A stretch of DNA of 59,311 nt, taken from positions 1 to 59,311 of the forward strand of contig CAIRCN010000032.1 of assembly GCA_903877135.1 (NCBI GenBank), written 5' to 3'. Every line of letters begins with the position of its first letter. The first letter of the stretch is position 1. The notes beneath the pieces are model-generated. The model was not told where the DNA came from. It ran no database searches and saw nothing but the letters and a program-made list of their open reading frames with translations. Positions 26,787-36,112 of the stretch are shown in pieces. Source of the DNA: an uncultured Opitutia bacterium (GTDB lineage: Bacteria > Verrucomicrobiota > Verrucomicrobiia > Opitutales > Opitutaceae). The position numbers and the translations under genes are program-made.

Positions 26787-29700
26787 TCAACTGGCCGCCG
26801 TGGCCGTGCGGTGGTTGGCCATGAAGTAGAGAACCGGAACGGCCATGCGGCTGATGAGCAGGGAGGCGATTTCTCCGAACATGAGGCTGATGGCGAGGCC
26901 TTGGAAAATCGGGTCTGCCAAGATTACACTGGCTCCGACGACGACGGCGAGCGCGGTCAATAACATCGGCCGGAAACGCACGGCGCCGGCTTCGATCACG
27001 GCATCGCGCAGTGGCAGACCGTGCGCGCGGCGCAGCTCGATGAAATCGACGAGAATGATGGAGTTTCGCACCACGATGCCCGCGCCGGCCATGAAGCCAA
27101 TCATCGAGGTAGCGGTGAAAAAGGCGCCGAGCGCCCAGTGTGCGGGCAAAATGCCGATCAGCGAAAAGGGAATCGCGGCCATGACGACGAGCGGAGTCAC
27201 ATAGCTGCGGAACCAGCCGACCATGAGCATCGCGATGAGCACGAGCACGGCGGCGAAGGCGAGGCCGAGGTCGCGGAACACTTCGAGTGTGATGTGCCAT
27301 TCGCCGTCCCACTTGAGCGCCGGCTGCTGGTCGTCGGTCGGAAGATTGAGGTGGAATATTTCTAGTTTGGAATCAGTGGCGCCATATTTGCGGGCGTCGA
27401 GCGCGCGAATTTCCCGGTCAATGCCGAACATGGCATAGGCGGGGCTCTCGACGACGCCGGCGGTGTCGGCGGTGACGTAGGTGACGGGCTTGAGGTTCTT
27501 GTGGTAGAGGTTTCGCTCTCCGGTGGTGCGCTCGATGTGCACGAGTTCGGACAGAGGCACGAGCGGCGCGGCCGGGTCTTGGTCGGCGCGGACGCGCAGG
27601 GCGAGCAACGCCTCGGGCTGGGCGCGGCTGCCTGCGGGCAGTTCGAAGATGATCGGCACATCCTCGCGCTCGGCGGGCAAATGCAGTAGATCGGCCGTCT
27701 GGCCCTGGGCGGCGAGACGGAGCGTCGCGCCGATGGCGGCCTCGCTCACGCCGTGTTGTGCGGCCTTGGCGCGGTCGACGATGTAGCGGACTTTGGGCTG
27801 CGCGGCCTCCACATACCAGTCGATGTCCACGACGCCCGGGGTGCGTTCCATGATCGAACGAACTTCGCGCGCGAGGGCGACGCGCTGGGTTTCGTCGGGG
27901 CCGTAGATTTCGGCGACGATGGATTGGAGCACGGGCGGACCGGGCGGCACTTCGGCTACGGCTACTACCGCGCCATATCTCTTCGCGATGGCGGCGACGG
28001 CGGGCCGGACGCGTTTCGCGATGGCGTGGCTTTGGGCGGAGCGCTCGTCCTTGCCGACGAGGTTGATCTGGATGTCGGCGACGTTCGGGCCACGACGCAG
28101 ATAGTAGTGGCGCACGAGGCCGTTGAAATTGAACGGCGCGGCGGTGCCGGCGTAGATCTGGTAGTCACGAACCTCGGGCTCGGTGCGAATGACGGCGGCC
28201 ATTTCCTGCGCAATGCGCGCGGTTTGTTCGAGGGTCGTGCCTTCGGGGGTCTTGAGGATAATCTGAAACTCCGGCTTGTTGTCGAAGGGCAGCATTTTCA
28301 CTTTCACCAAACCGAATAAGACGAACCCCCCGGCGAGGCACAGCAGCGCGACGATGCCGGTGAGGAAAGTCCAGCGCCAGCGGACGCGATCCAGCAGCGG
28401 GCCCATGATGCGGTGATACAGTCGCGTGAACCAGTCCTGGGGCGTGTGGTCGTGATCGACTTCAGGACGGCTCGGAGAGCTATCCCCACCTTCGAACCGT
28501 CGGCGCAGGACGCGGATGGCGGCCCAGGGCGTGATGGTGAAGGCGATCGCGATTGAGAAGAGCATCGCGGCGGTGGAGCCGATGGGAATCGGCCGCATGT
28601 AGGGCCCCATCAGCCCGCCGACGAACGCCATTGGCAGAATCGCCGCGATGACGGCCCAGGTGGCGAGGATGGTGGGATTGCCGACCTCGTCGACCGCCTC
28701 CAACGCGATTTGGCCGAGAGTTTTCCTCGAGGCGCCGGGCAGGCGCACATGACGGACAATGTTTTCGACGACCACGATGGCGTCGTCCACCAAGATGCCG
28801 ATCGAGAAGATCAGCGCGAAGAGCGTGATGCGGTTGAGCGTGTAGCCGTAGAGGTAGAAAACGAGCAGCGTCAGCGCGAGCGTCGAGGGGATGGCGAGCA
28901 GCACCACGAGCGATTCGCGCCAGCCGAGGAACAGCAGAATGAGCACGGCCACGCCGAACACCGCGATCCCCATGTGGAGGAGCAATTCGTTGCTTTTTTC
29001 GGCGGCGGTATGGCCATAGTCGCGGGTGACCGACACGCCGACATCGGCGGGCAGCAGGTTGCCGCGGACGGACTCGACCTTGGCGAGGACGGCGTTGACG
29101 ACGTCGATGGCATTGGCCCCGGGGCGCTTGGCGACGCTGAGCGTGACGGCGGCTTCGAGGTCGGACGCACCCGCGCCACCATGGCCGTGCAGGACGTAGT
29201 TGGCCGGCTCCTCGGCTGCGTCGGCAATGGTGGCGACGTCGCGCAAGTAGACGGGATGATTCTGAAAGACGCCGACAACCACGGCGCCGACCTCACTGGC
29301 GTCGCGGAGAAAGGTGCCGGTTTCGAGAAGGACCTCGGTGTTGGCGAAGGGGCGTGAGCCGGCCTGCGACTGATGGTTGGCCTGCTGCAAGGTGGGCAGG
29401 AGTTGCGCGGCGGTGAGGTTGCGCGCGGCGAGGGCGGCGGGATCGAGTTGCACGCGCACGGCGCGGCGTGTGCCGCCGATGAGATTGGTTTCGGCGACCT
29501 GCGGGACGGACTTGATGACCTCATCGAGCTGCGCGGCGAGGCGTCGCAGGGTCAGGTGGTCGCGGGCGCGGCTGTGCAAGGTGAGAGCCAGCACAGGCAC
29601 GTCGTCGATGGTCCGCGGTTTCACCAGCGGGAAGCTGACGCCGGAAGGGATGCGGTCGTAGTTGGCTTGGAGCTTTTGGTTGAGGCGCACGAGCGCCGCC

Positions 29701-30050
29701 TCGATGTCGCTGCCGACCTGGAAGCGCACGATGACAAGCGCGTCGCCTGGGCTGGAGGTGGAGTAAAGGTATTCGACGCCGGGGATTTCCCAGAGGAGTT
29801 TCTCCATTGGGCGCGTGACGCGGTTCTCGACCTCGGCGGCGGTGGCTCCCGGCATCGCCACGAGCACGTCGATCATCGGGACCTTGATCTGTGGCTCCTC
29901 TTCACGGGGCAGCATCAGCACCGCAAAGAAGCCGAGCAGAATCGAGGCGATGATCGCGATGGGCGTGAGCTTCGAGTTGACGAAGTAGCCGGCGATGCGG
30001 CCCGCGATGCCGGGGCGCGCGGGCTGGGGGCTGTCGGGGGCGTTGCTCAC
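26787..30050 (-). CDS. RND-family efflux permease
   Basis: 1087-residue inner-membrane proton-driven pump. TM1 (about residues 27-48) is followed by '[17 protein letters not shown]', the porter domain, and TM4 with '[13 protein letters not shown]' at about 421-433; the adjacent Asp pair is the HAE1-type proton relay, not the single-Asp heavy-metal (CusA) pattern. '[16 protein letters not shown]' matches the TM5-6 region. The second half repeats the topology, with an extended loop near residues 510-550. GTG start overlaps the adaptor stop by 4 nt. No outer-membrane TolC-type gene is in the cluster. Confidence 0.9.
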   Translation of the reverse strand: MSNAPDSPQPARPGIAGRIAGYFVNSKLTPIAIIASILLGFFAVLMLPREEEPQIKVPMIDVLVAMPGATAAEVENRVTRPMEKLLWEIPGVEYLYSTSSPGDALVIVRFQVGSDIEAALVRLNQKLQANYDRIPSGVSFPLVKPRTIDDVPVLALTLHSRARDHLTLRRLAAQLDEVIKSVPQVAETNLIGGTRRAVRVQLDPAALAARNLTAAQLLPTLQQANHQSQAGSRPFANTEVLLETGTFLRDASEVGAVVVGVFQNHPVYLRDVATIADAAEEPANYVLHGHGGAGASDLEAAVTLSVAKRPGANAIDVVNAVLAKVESVRGNLLPADVGVSVTRDYGHTAAEKSNELLLHMGIAVFGVAVLILLFLGWRESLVVLLAIPSTLALTLLVFYLYGYTLNRITLFALIFSIGILVDDAIVVVENIVRHVRLPGASRKTLGQIALEAVDEVGNPTILATWAVIAAILPMAFVGGLMGPYMRPIPIGSTAAMLFSIAIAFTITPWAAIRVLRRRFEGGDSSPSRPEVDHDHTPQDWFTRLYHRIMGPLLDRVRWRWTFLTGIVALLCLAGGFVLFGLVKVKMLPFDNKPEFQIILKTPEGTTLEQTARIAQEMAAVIRTEPEVRDYQIYAGTAAPFNFNGLVRHYYLRRGPNVADIQINLVGKDERSAQSHAIAKRVRPAVAAIAKRYGAVVAVAEVPPGPPVLQSIVAEIYGPDETQRVALAREVRSIMERTPGVVDIDWYVEAAQPKVRYIVDRAKAAQHGVSEAAIGATLRLAAQGQTADLLHLPAEREDVPIIFELPAGSRAQPEALLALRVRADQDPAAPLVPLSELVHIERTTGERNLYHKNLKPVTYVTADTAGVVESPAYAMFGIDREIRALDARKYGATDSKLEIFHLNLPTDDQQPALKWDGEWHITLEVFRDLGLAFAAVLVLIAMLMVGWFRSYVTPLVVMAAIPFSLIGILPAHWALGAFFTATSMIGFMAGAGIVVRNSIILVDFIELRRAHGLPLRDAVIEAGAVRFRPMLLTALAVVVGASVILADPIFQGLAISLMFGEIASLLISRMAVPVLYFMANHRTATAAS

Positions 30051-31075
30051 GGGACGATTTCGAGAGGCTGGCCGTCGCGCAGCGCGGCGGGCGGAGCGAC
30101 GACCACGCGTTCACCCGCCTCGATGCCGGAGACGATCTCAATGCGGTCGCCGCGGAGCGCGCTGGTCTTCACGAGGCGGAGCGAAGCGCGGTTGCCCGCG
30201 CCGACGACGAAAACGCGTTCCATCTGGCCGAAGGGGGAAACTGCGACCACGGGAGCGAGCAGGACCGCACCCGGTGTCCCAGGCACGAAGACGCGGGCGA
30301 ACTGGCCGGGGCGCACGACAGTGCCGGCGGGCACAGTGATCTTGGCCGTCACATCACGCGCGGTGGAATCAGCTGCGGAAGACAATTCGGCGACGGCACC
30401 GGAGAAATGGACCGAGATGGTGGGAATCTCGACGTCAAGCGATGCGCCAACCGACACGGCGGAGGCAAACGTGTCGGGCAGGCCGACCTCGATCTCAAAC
30501 GCGTTGCGGCCGTCGAGTTGGAGCAGGGGTTGGCCGGGTGAGGCGAAGTCACCGGCCTCGACGAATTTCTTCGCCACGACGCCGTCGAACGGTGCGCGGA
30601 CCGTCGTGTAGTTGATCATCGACTCGGCCTCGCGGAGGGCGGCCTGGGTCTGGGCGAGGCGGTCCTCCTGCGCTTGGACCGCGTCGGTGGTACTGGCGCC
30701 GGCGGCCAGAAGGGTGCGTTCGCGTGCAAGTTCGCGCTGCACCTGGGCCAGTTGTGCGCTGGTTTGGGCAGCACGGGCGGAGAGTTCGGTGCCTGAGATA
30801 TGGAGCAGCACGTCACCGGCGTGCACGGGCTGGCCAAGCGTCACGGCCAGGTTGTCGATCTGGCCCGACACCTTGGCGGCGATGGCGGCGCGCCGGACGG
30901 CGCGGACGGTGCCGCTGGTCTCAAGCCGGGAGGGCAGCATTTCGATCCGGACGTTAAAGACCTGCACTCGGACGGTGGGCATGGCGGTGCCCGCCGAGTC
31001 GGTTGGGGGACGCTTGCAGGCGCCGACGGCGAGCAGCGCGCCGGTGGTGAAAAGGCGAAGGGTAGGGAAGCGCAC
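30047..31075 (-). CDS. RND periplasmic adaptor (membrane fusion lipoprotein)
   Basis: 342 residues from GTG at 31075; upstream frame to 31528 overlaps the DUF2892 gene and is not protein-like. N-terminal lipoprotein signal with Cys after 'LLAVGA'. Barrel/lipoyl halves are '[25 protein letters not shown]' and '[30 protein letters not shown]', flanking a coiled-coil hairpin (about 95-165). The C-terminal '[21 protein letters not shown]' is the usual membrane-proximal end. It links the inner-membrane pump to an outer-membrane channel. 5 bp after DUF2892, 4-nt overlap with the pump. Confidence 0.88.
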   Translation of the reverse strand: MRFPTLRLFTTGALLAVGACKRPPTDSAGTAMPTVRVQVFNVRIEMLPSRLETSGTVRAVRRAAIAAKVSGQIDNLAVTLGQPVHAGDVLLHISGTELSARAAQTSAQLAQVQRELARERTLLAAGASTTDAVQAQEDRLAQTQAALREAESMINYTTVRAPFDGVVAKKFVEAGDFASPGQPLLQLDGRNAFEIEVGLPDTFASAVSVGASLDVEIPTISVHFSGAVAELSSAADSTARDVTAKITVPAGTVVRPGQFARVFVPGTPGAVLLAPVVAVSPFGQMERVFVVGAGNRASLRLVKTSALRGDRIEIVSGIEAGERVVVAPPAALRDGQPLEIVP

Positions 31076-31080
31076 GGGGC

Positions 31081-31311
31081 TCAGTTTTTGTTTTTCCGGC
31101 CGCCCCAGTGGATCGTGCCGGTGTCGTCCAGCCAGCCGAGCTTGGTGAGAAGGATGACGGGAGGGCAGAAGCCGGTGAAGACCGACTGGATGAGGTTGAC
31201 GGCGGCAAACACGGGCAGCAGCAGCCACCACGGACTGAGGAAGTGGGCGAGCGCGGTGCCGAGAAGGACCATCGTGCCGGCCATCAGGCGGATGAGGGAT
31301 TCGATTTTCAT
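31081..31311 (-). CDS. DUF2892 (YgaP-like) membrane protein
   Basis: 76 residues, two TM helices (about 8-24 and 27-45) followed by 'GFCPPVILLTKLGW', the end motif of DUF2892 proteins; the same unit forms the membrane part of E. coli YgaP, where it is fused to a rhodanese. Here the rhodanese is encoded separately downstream. A Cys lies in the 'FCPP' turn. First gene of the minus-strand cluster; its ATG is 10 bp from the palindromic operator candidate shared with the divergent ArsR gene. Confidence 0.85.
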   Translation of the reverse strand: MKIESLIRLMAGTMVLLGTALAHFLSPWWLLLPVFAAVNLIQSVFTGFCPPVILLTKLGWLDDTGTIHWGGRKNKN

Positions 31312-31320
31312 GGGGATTAA

Positions 31321-31358
31321 ATATGCATATATGCGTATATGCTTGAATAAATGTCAAG
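31321..31358. promoter_or_regulatory. AT-rich palindromic operator candidate between DUF2892 and arsR-type genes
   Basis: 31321-31342 contains overlapping palindromes ATATGCATAT (31321-31330) and GCATATATGC (31325-31334) and three ATATGC repeats. A second inverted repeat CTTGA (31342-31346) / TCAAG (31354-31358) follows. The position between two divergent starts, and the AT-richness in a very GC-rich genome, suit an ArsR-family operator overlapping the promoters. Confidence 0.6.
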
Positions 31359-31376
31359 CGTGGTTTGACTGGGCGC

Positions 31377-31715
31377 ATGAAGAAACCACGTCCGCTCTCC
31401 CCAGACGCCATGGCTTTGGTGGCGCGCCGGTTTGCCGTGCTGGCCGAACCGACGCGCCTGCATCTGCTCCACACCCTGTTCGACGGCGAAAAAAGCGTGA
31501 ACACGCTCGTGGAGCTGACCGGCGGCACGCAGGCGAACGTCTCGCGTCACCTGCAAACGCTGGCGCACGCGCATATGGTGTCGCGGCGCAAGGAGGGATT
31601 GCAGGTGTTCTACGCGATTGCGGATCCGTCAATTTTCAAACTGTGCGAGCTGGTATGCGGGAGTCTGGAAAAGTCGCTGACGAAACAGGCAGACTCGTTC
31701 GCCGAGGCACCGTAG
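31377..31715 (+). CDS. ArsR/SmtB-family transcriptional regulator
   Basis: 112 residues. Winged-helix fold with 'RFAVLAEPTRLHLLHTLFDGEKSVNTLVELTGGTQANVSRHLQTLAHAHMVSRRKEGLQVFYAI'. There is no ELCVCDL metal box in helix alpha3. The only cysteines are C-terminal, in 'FKLCELVCGS', a CxxxC placed in the last helix, which could bind a metal or form a disulfide/persulfide (inference). It is divergent from, and presumably represses, the DUF2892-RND-rhodanese cluster. ATG at 31377; a TTG at 31365 is less likely. Confidence 0.9.
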   Translation: MKKPRPLSPDAMALVARRFAVLAEPTRLHLLHTLFDGEKSVNTLVELTGGTQANVSRHLQTLAHAHMVSRRKEGLQVFYAIADPSIFKLCELVCGSLEKSLTKQADSFAEAP

Positions 31716-31730
31716 GTGCAAACAGGAGGA

Positions 31731-33260
31731 TCAGATCTCGTAGCCGAGGCCCATGGGCTCCCATGCGGTGGCGACGGCGGCGGTGCGGCCGAAATCGTCG
31801 AACCACTCGTGGACGCGGCGACCGATGGCGCCGGTCTCGGCGCAGTGGGTGAATTCGTTCGTTTGCGAATTGTAGGTATAGTCAGCGGCCCATTGCTGAT
31901 GGTGCGCGGCGACGGCGGTGATGGCGTCGACGAGTTGGCGTGCCTCGGCGTCGGTGGTGGTCGGGTGGATGGAGAGGCGGATCCAGCCGGGTTTCTCGGT
32001 CTTGTCGCCGCGGTTGATCTGGTCGGTGATAGATTTCGAATGCTCGCGTGAGACGTGAAGCAGGTAATGGCCGTATGTGCCGGCGCAGGAACAGCCGCCG
32101 CGCACCTGGACGCCGTAGCGGTCGTTGAGGAGGCGGACGGCGAGGTTGTAGTGCAGGTCGTCGATGTAGAACGAAACGATGCCGAGCCGGTCGCGGTGCG
32201 CGTCGGCGAGGAGATGCAGGCCGGGAAGGGCACGGAGTCCATCCCACACAATGTCGAGGAGCTCGTGCTCGCGGGCGAGAATGTTGGCCACGCCCATGGA
32301 CTCCTTGACGCGGATGCAGAGGGCGGTGCGGATGGCCTGCGTGAAACCGGGCGTGCCGCCGTCCTCGCGCGCCTCGACGTCGTCGAAGAACTTGTGCTCG
32401 CCCCAGGGGTTGGTCCAGTCGACGGTGCCGCCGCCGGGGTTGTCGGGGACGCGGTTGGTGTAGAGTTTTTTGTTGAAGACGAGGACGCCGCTCGTGCCGG
32501 GACCGCCGAGAAACTTGTGCGGCGAGAAATAGATCGCGTCGAGATACTCGTCGGGGCGGCCGGCGGGGTGCATGTCGATCGCGATGTAGGGGGCGCTGGC
32601 GGCGAAATCGACGAAGCAGAGGCCGCCGGCGCGGTGCATGAGGCCGGCGATGGCGTGATAGGGCGTGAGGATGCCGGTGACGTTGGAACAGCTCGTGACG
32701 GAGGCGATCTTCACGGGTCGGTCGCGGTAGAGTGCGAGGAGCGTTTCGAGATGGGCGAGGTCGACGAGGCCGTCGGGGGTGGCGTCGATCACGCGGACCT
32801 CGGCGATGCTCTCGATCCACGAGGTGTGGTTGGAGTGATGCTCCATGTGCGTGAGAAACACGACGGGGCGCTCGGCCGAACTGAGCGCAAGGCGGTCGCG
32901 GAATTTCTCGTGCACGCGCAGGCCGAGGATGCGCTGGAATTTGTTGGCGACGGCGGTCATGCCGGAGCCGTAGCTGATGATGGCGTCGCCGGCGGAGGCG
33001 TGGACGTGGGTCTTGATAAGGTCGAGCGCCTCGTGGTAGGCGCGGGTCATCGTGGTGCCGGTGACGGAGGTCTCGGTGTGGGTGTTGCCGATGAAGGGCG
33101 CGATCTCTTCGGCCATCATGCGCTCGATGGGGCCGAACATGCGGCCGCTGGCGGTCCAATCGGCGTAGAGGATGCGCTGCCGGCCGCAGGGCGACTCGAA
33201 GTCCTGATCGATGCCAATGATATTGGCACGGAAAGGCGAGAAATATTCCTCGAGGTTCAT
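31731..33260 (-). CDS. Aminotransferase class V-fold PLP enzyme (cysteine desulfurase/selenocysteine lyase-like)
   Basis: 509 residues, longer than IscS/SufS (~400). The PLP Lys is in 'YFSPHKFLGGPGTSG', 'FVDFAASAPYIAIDM' contains the ring-binding Asp, and 'GGCSCAGTYGHYLL' supplies a Cys where class-II desulfurases have their catalytic Cys. 'YADWTASGR' and 'NTHTETSVTG' are typical of this family at the N-terminus. A ~70-residue C-terminal extension ends the protein. It may release sulfur from cysteine or a related compound; substrate unproven. Convergent with the ArsR gene, 15 bp between stops. Confidence 0.8.
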   Translation of the reverse strand: MNLEEYFSPFRANIIGIDQDFESPCGRQRILYADWTASGRMFGPIERMMAEEIAPFIGNTHTETSVTGTTMTRAYHEALDLIKTHVHASAGDAIISYGSGMTAVANKFQRILGLRVHEKFRDRLALSSAERPVVFLTHMEHHSNHTSWIESIAEVRVIDATPDGLVDLAHLETLLALYRDRPVKIASVTSCSNVTGILTPYHAIAGLMHRAGGLCFVDFAASAPYIAIDMHPAGRPDEYLDAIYFSPHKFLGGPGTSGVLVFNKKLYTNRVPDNPGGGTVDWTNPWGEHKFFDDVEAREDGGTPGFTQAIRTALCIRVKESMGVANILAREHELLDIVWDGLRALPGLHLLADAHRDRLGIVSFYIDDLHYNLAVRLLNDRYGVQVRGGCSCAGTYGHYLLHVSREHSKSITDQINRGDKTEKPGWIRLSIHPTTTDAEARQLVDAITAVAAHHQQWAADYTYNSQTNEFTHCAETGAIGRRVHEWFDDFGRTAAVATAWEPMGLGYEI

Positions 33261-33349
33261 GGTGGGCGACGCGAACTACGCCTGATGCGCGTGCCTGGGT
33301 CAAGTGGACCGCCATAGGCGGGAAGGACTAAATGAGCTGAAAGGCTGGC

Positions 33350-33955
33350 CTACCGCGCAAGGTCGTAGAGGGCGTAGCCTGCAAGGAGGTTGGGCAAAAT
33401 GCTGCGGGGACTGCGCCAGTTGCCGGCGAGGTGGACGCGGCGGGCGATGCGGATACCTTTCACGGCGCAGAAATTTTCAAAGTCGGCGATCGTGAGCGGA
33501 TTCGCCGGGCGGCTCTCGAACCATTCGGTGGTGTAGACCTCGTTGCGAACCTTGCGGCCGCGCAAGAGTGCGTCGAGACGGTTTTTCCAAAAACCGTGAT
33601 TCACGAAGCCGACGGTGACGGTGCGGCCGACGCGGAGCGCCTCGAGGATGACGCCGGTCGGGTCGTCGAGTTCCTGCACGGTGCGCGAGCAGATGACGCG
33701 GTCAAAGTGGCGGTCGGGAAACTCGCGCATAAACGAGGTCATGTCGCCCTGATAGGCGGAGAGGCCGCGCGCGACGCAGGCGGTGATGCGGCGGAAACTC
33801 AGATCGACGCCGACGGCGGAGACGTCTTTCGTCTGCAAGAGGTAATCGAGCAGCGCGCCGCGGCCGCAGCCGAGGTCGAGCACGCGGGTGCCGGGTTCGA
33901 CCCAGTCACCGATGATCTGCATGTCCACCGTGCGTTTTTCGACGAGCTTGGTCAT
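33350..33955 (-). CDS. metW: MetW-family methyltransferase-like protein
   Basis: 201 residues. Motif I 'RVLDLGCGRGALLDYL', then 'GVDLSF', 'FDRVICSRTVQELDDP' and 'VGFVNHGFWKNRLDALLRGR', all MetW hallmarks. MetW works with MetX in homoserine acetylation/methionine synthesis in many bacteria. It begins 8 bp after metX on the same strand, the standard metXW order. Confidence 0.93.
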   Translation of the reverse strand: MTKLVEKRTVDMQIIGDWVEPGTRVLDLGCGRGALLDYLLQTKDVSAVGVDLSFRRITACVARGLSAYQGDMTSFMREFPDRHFDRVICSRTVQELDDPTGVILEALRVGRTVTVGFVNHGFWKNRLDALLRGRKVRNEVYTTEWFESRPANPLTIADFENFCAVKGIRIARRVHLAGNWRSPRSILPNLLAGYALYDLAR

Positions 33956-33963
33956 GGCGGTGG

Positions 33964-35160
33964 TCAGATCGAGAAGTCGAACACGGGCGGTTCCTGGCGT
34001 TCGAGGAAGCTGCGCACGAGGGCGTAGAGTTCCTCGGATTCGAGGAGGAAGGAGTCGTGGCCGAGGTCGGTCGAGAGTTCGGCGTAGCTGGCGCGCTTGC
34101 CGGCGCGGAGCAGTGCGTGGGCGATGGTGCGGTTCTGCTCGGGCGGGAATAGCCAGTCGCTGGTGAAGCCGACGGCGAGCGTCTCGGCCTGCACGGGAGC
34201 AAACGCCGCCTCGAGCGAACCGTGGGCCTGCGCGAGGTCGAAATGGTCGAGAGCACGTGTGATATAGAGGTAGGAGTTGGCGTCGAAACGGTTAATGAAC
34301 GCTTGACCCTGGTGGCGCAGGTAGCTCTCGACCTCGAACTGCACGTCGAAATTGTAGGCGTCGCCGGCGGCGCTGTCCTTTTTCCGGCGGCCGAATTTGC
34401 GGTCCATGCTGGCGTCGGAGACGTAGGTGATGTGGGCCATCATGCGGGCGATGGCGAGGCCGACGCGCGGGCCGCCGCCCTTGGCGTAATCGCCGCGGTT
34501 CCAGTCGGGGTCCTGCATGATGGCCTGGCGGCCTACCTCATTGAACGCGATGGCCTGCGCGCCTTCGCGCGAGGTCGTGGCCATGGCGAGCACGCGGCGG
34601 GTGAACGCCGGGTAGGTGATGGAAAACTGCAGCGCAGTCATGCCTCCCATCGAGCCGCCGATGACGGCGTGGAGCGAGGCGACGCCGAGGTGGTCGAGCA
34701 GAAGTTTTTGTGCGCGCACCATGTCGAGGATGGTGACGAAGGGGAACGCGACGCCGTAGGGGCGGCCGGTCTCAGGGTTAACCGACGAGGGGCCGGTCGA
34801 GCCTTGGCAGCCGCCGAGGACGTTGGCGCAGATGACGAAGAAGCGCCCGGTGTCGACGGCTTTGCCGGGGCCGATAAGGTTGTTCCACCAACCGGGCTTC
34901 TTGTCGTCGGCCGAATGCCAGCCGGCGCAATGATGGTCGCCGCTGAGGGCGTGACAGATGAGGATGGCGTTGTCGCGCGCGGCGTTGAGCGCGCCGTAGG
35001 TTTCGTAGCGGAGTGTGAAGCCTGGGAGGGTCTGGCCGCTCTTAAAAATGAAGGGTTCCGCGCAGACGAAATCGTGCGGCGCGACAAGGCCGACCTCGCC
35101 GGGCGCGAGGTGGCGCGGCGCGACGCCGGGGGCAGGCTGGGTCTCGACGTCGTCGGTCAT
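33964..35160 (-). CDS. metX: Homoserine O-acetyltransferase
   Basis: 398 residues, alpha/beta-hydrolase fold. Nucleophile Ser in 'GGSMGGMTAL', catalytic Asp in 'SDWLFPP' and His in 'LGHDSFL'; the 'LRYETYG', 'HALSGDHHCAGW' and 'GGCQGSTGPSS' motifs are characteristic. It makes O-acetyl (or O-succinyl) homoserine for methionine synthesis. ATG at 35160. No SAM riboswitch-like structure was recognised in the 135 bp upstream. Confidence 0.94.
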   Translation of the reverse strand: MTDDVETQPAPGVAPRHLAPGEVGLVAPHDFVCAEPFIFKSGQTLPGFTLRYETYGALNAARDNAILICHALSGDHHCAGWHSADDKKPGWWNNLIGPGKAVDTGRFFVICANVLGGCQGSTGPSSVNPETGRPYGVAFPFVTILDMVRAQKLLLDHLGVASLHAVIGGSMGGMTALQFSITYPAFTRRVLAMATTSREGAQAIAFNEVGRQAIMQDPDWNRGDYAKGGGPRVGLAIARMMAHITYVSDASMDRKFGRRKKDSAAGDAYNFDVQFEVESYLRHQGQAFINRFDANSYLYITRALDHFDLAQAHGSLEAAFAPVQAETLAVGFTSDWLFPPEQNRTIAHALLRAGKRASYAELSTDLGHDSFLLESEELYALVRSFLERQEPPVFDFSI

Positions 35161-35262
35161 GCGGGGGAGGCAGAGTCGCGCGGATGTGAACGCGAGACAA
35201 GGCCAGCGTTTGTCATCATGACAGAGGTTGGGTGGACGTCGGCGAGCGACGATCCTCCAAGC

Positions 35263-35286
35263 ATCGCCTGCAAGCAGGCTCCTACA
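35263..35286 (-). repeat. REP-like palindrome downstream of yebC
   Basis: On the minus strand it reads TGTAGGAGCCTGCTTGCAGG..., with a perfect 6-bp hairpin GCCTGC (35266-35271) / GCAGGC (35274-35279). It has the same build as the 'GTAGGAGC...' REP elements of other Gram-negatives. It starts 9 bp from the yebC stop and could act as a terminator or mRNA stabiliser. Confidence 0.5.
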
Positions 35287-35295
35287 TTCCGAACA

Positions 35296-36048
35296 CTACA
35301 CTTGCGCAGCGGTAGCGATGGCGTCGTCAATCTCCTCGTTGGAGAAGACCTGCTGCACGTCGTCGTCTTCGTCGAGCAGGTCGTGAAGATGAAGGAGGCT
35401 TTTCGCGAGGGTGACATTCGTCACGGGGACGGTGTTGATGGGGATGTAAGCAATCTCGGCGCTGACGGGTTTCAGGCCCTTGTGCTCAAGCGCATGCGAA
35501 ACTTTATCGAAGGCCGGGATGGCGCAGCGCACCTCGAAACCCTGTTCGCTCGCGATAAAGTCGTCGGCGCCGGCCTCGAGCGCGACCTCGAGGAGCGCGT
35601 CCTCGGTGGTCTGTTCGCGTGGGACGAGGAACTGGCCGGCGTGGAGAAACTGGAAGGCCACGGCGCCGGTGGTGGCGAGGTTGCCACCGCTGTGCGCGAA
35701 GGTGGAGCGGATGTTCTGCGCGGCGCGCTGCTTGTTGTCGGTGGTGATTTTGACGATGAAGGCGACGCCGCCGGGACCGTAGCCTTCGTAGGTGATTTCC
35801 TCGTAGAGGACGCCGGGGAGTTCGCCGGTGCCCTTCTTGATGGCGCGGTCGACGTTGTCGGCGGGCATGTTGGCGTCGCGGGCCTTGAGGACGAGGGTGC
35901 GCAGGCGGGCGTTGGCGTCAGGGCTGCCGCCGCCGGACTTCGCGGCGAGGGTGATGTCGCGGGCGAGGCGGGAGAAGACTTTGCCTTTGCGGCTGTCGGT
36001 GACGGCCTTGAGGCGTTTGACTTTGGACCACTTGTTATGGCCAGCCAT
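35296..36048 (-). CDS. yebC: YebC/PmpR-family protein
   Basis: 250 residues, full length. Starts with the family signature 'MAGHNKWSKVKRLKA..D..KGKVFSRLARDI..AAK.GGG.P..N.RLR', then 'MPADNVDRAIKKGTG' and 'YEGYGPGGVAFIV'. The acidic C-terminal part 'LLDEDDDVQQVFSN' is also typical. Family members are DNA-binding regulators, and TACO1-like relatives support translation of polyproline tracts. ATG at 36048. Confidence 0.94.
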   Translation of the reverse strand: MAGHNKWSKVKRLKAVTDSRKGKVFSRLARDITLAAKSGGGSPDANARLRTLVLKARDANMPADNVDRAIKKGTGELPGVLYEEITYEGYGPGGVAFIVKITTDNKQRAAQNIRSTFAHSGGNLATTGAVAFQFLHAGQFLVPREQTTEDALLEVALEAGADDFIASEQGFEVRCAIPAFDKVSHALEHKGLKPVSAEIAYIPINTVPVTNVTLAKSLLHLHDLLDEDDDVQQVFSNEEIDDAIATAAQV

Positions 36049-36085
36049 GGGGTGACGAAGTTGAGGGGTGGAGGTTGAGCGGGGA

Positions 36086-36112
36086 GGGCGGTTAGGGATA
36101 ATCGCCCCTACC
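36086..36112 (-). repeat. Single REP-like unit between yebC and yidC
   Basis: On the minus strand GGTAGGGGCGATTATCCCTA..., about 20 of 27 positions shared with unit A at 16874-16900 and with matching flanks to unit B. It begins directly after the yidC stop (36113-36115). Same family as the REPIN-like pair behind arnD. Confidence 0.65.

Noticed and set aside
29373-30611. 412-codon plus-strand ORF opposite RND pump and adaptor
   Set aside because: Spans two real genes on the other strand and shows no domain.
32055-33317. 420-codon plus-strand ORF opposite the class-V PLP enzyme
   Set aside because: Antisense to a gene with intact catalytic motifs; composition is typical of a shadow frame.
35161-35262. 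SAM riboswitch upstream of metX
   Set aside because: No matching multi-helix aptamer pattern or terminator was recognised in the short leader.
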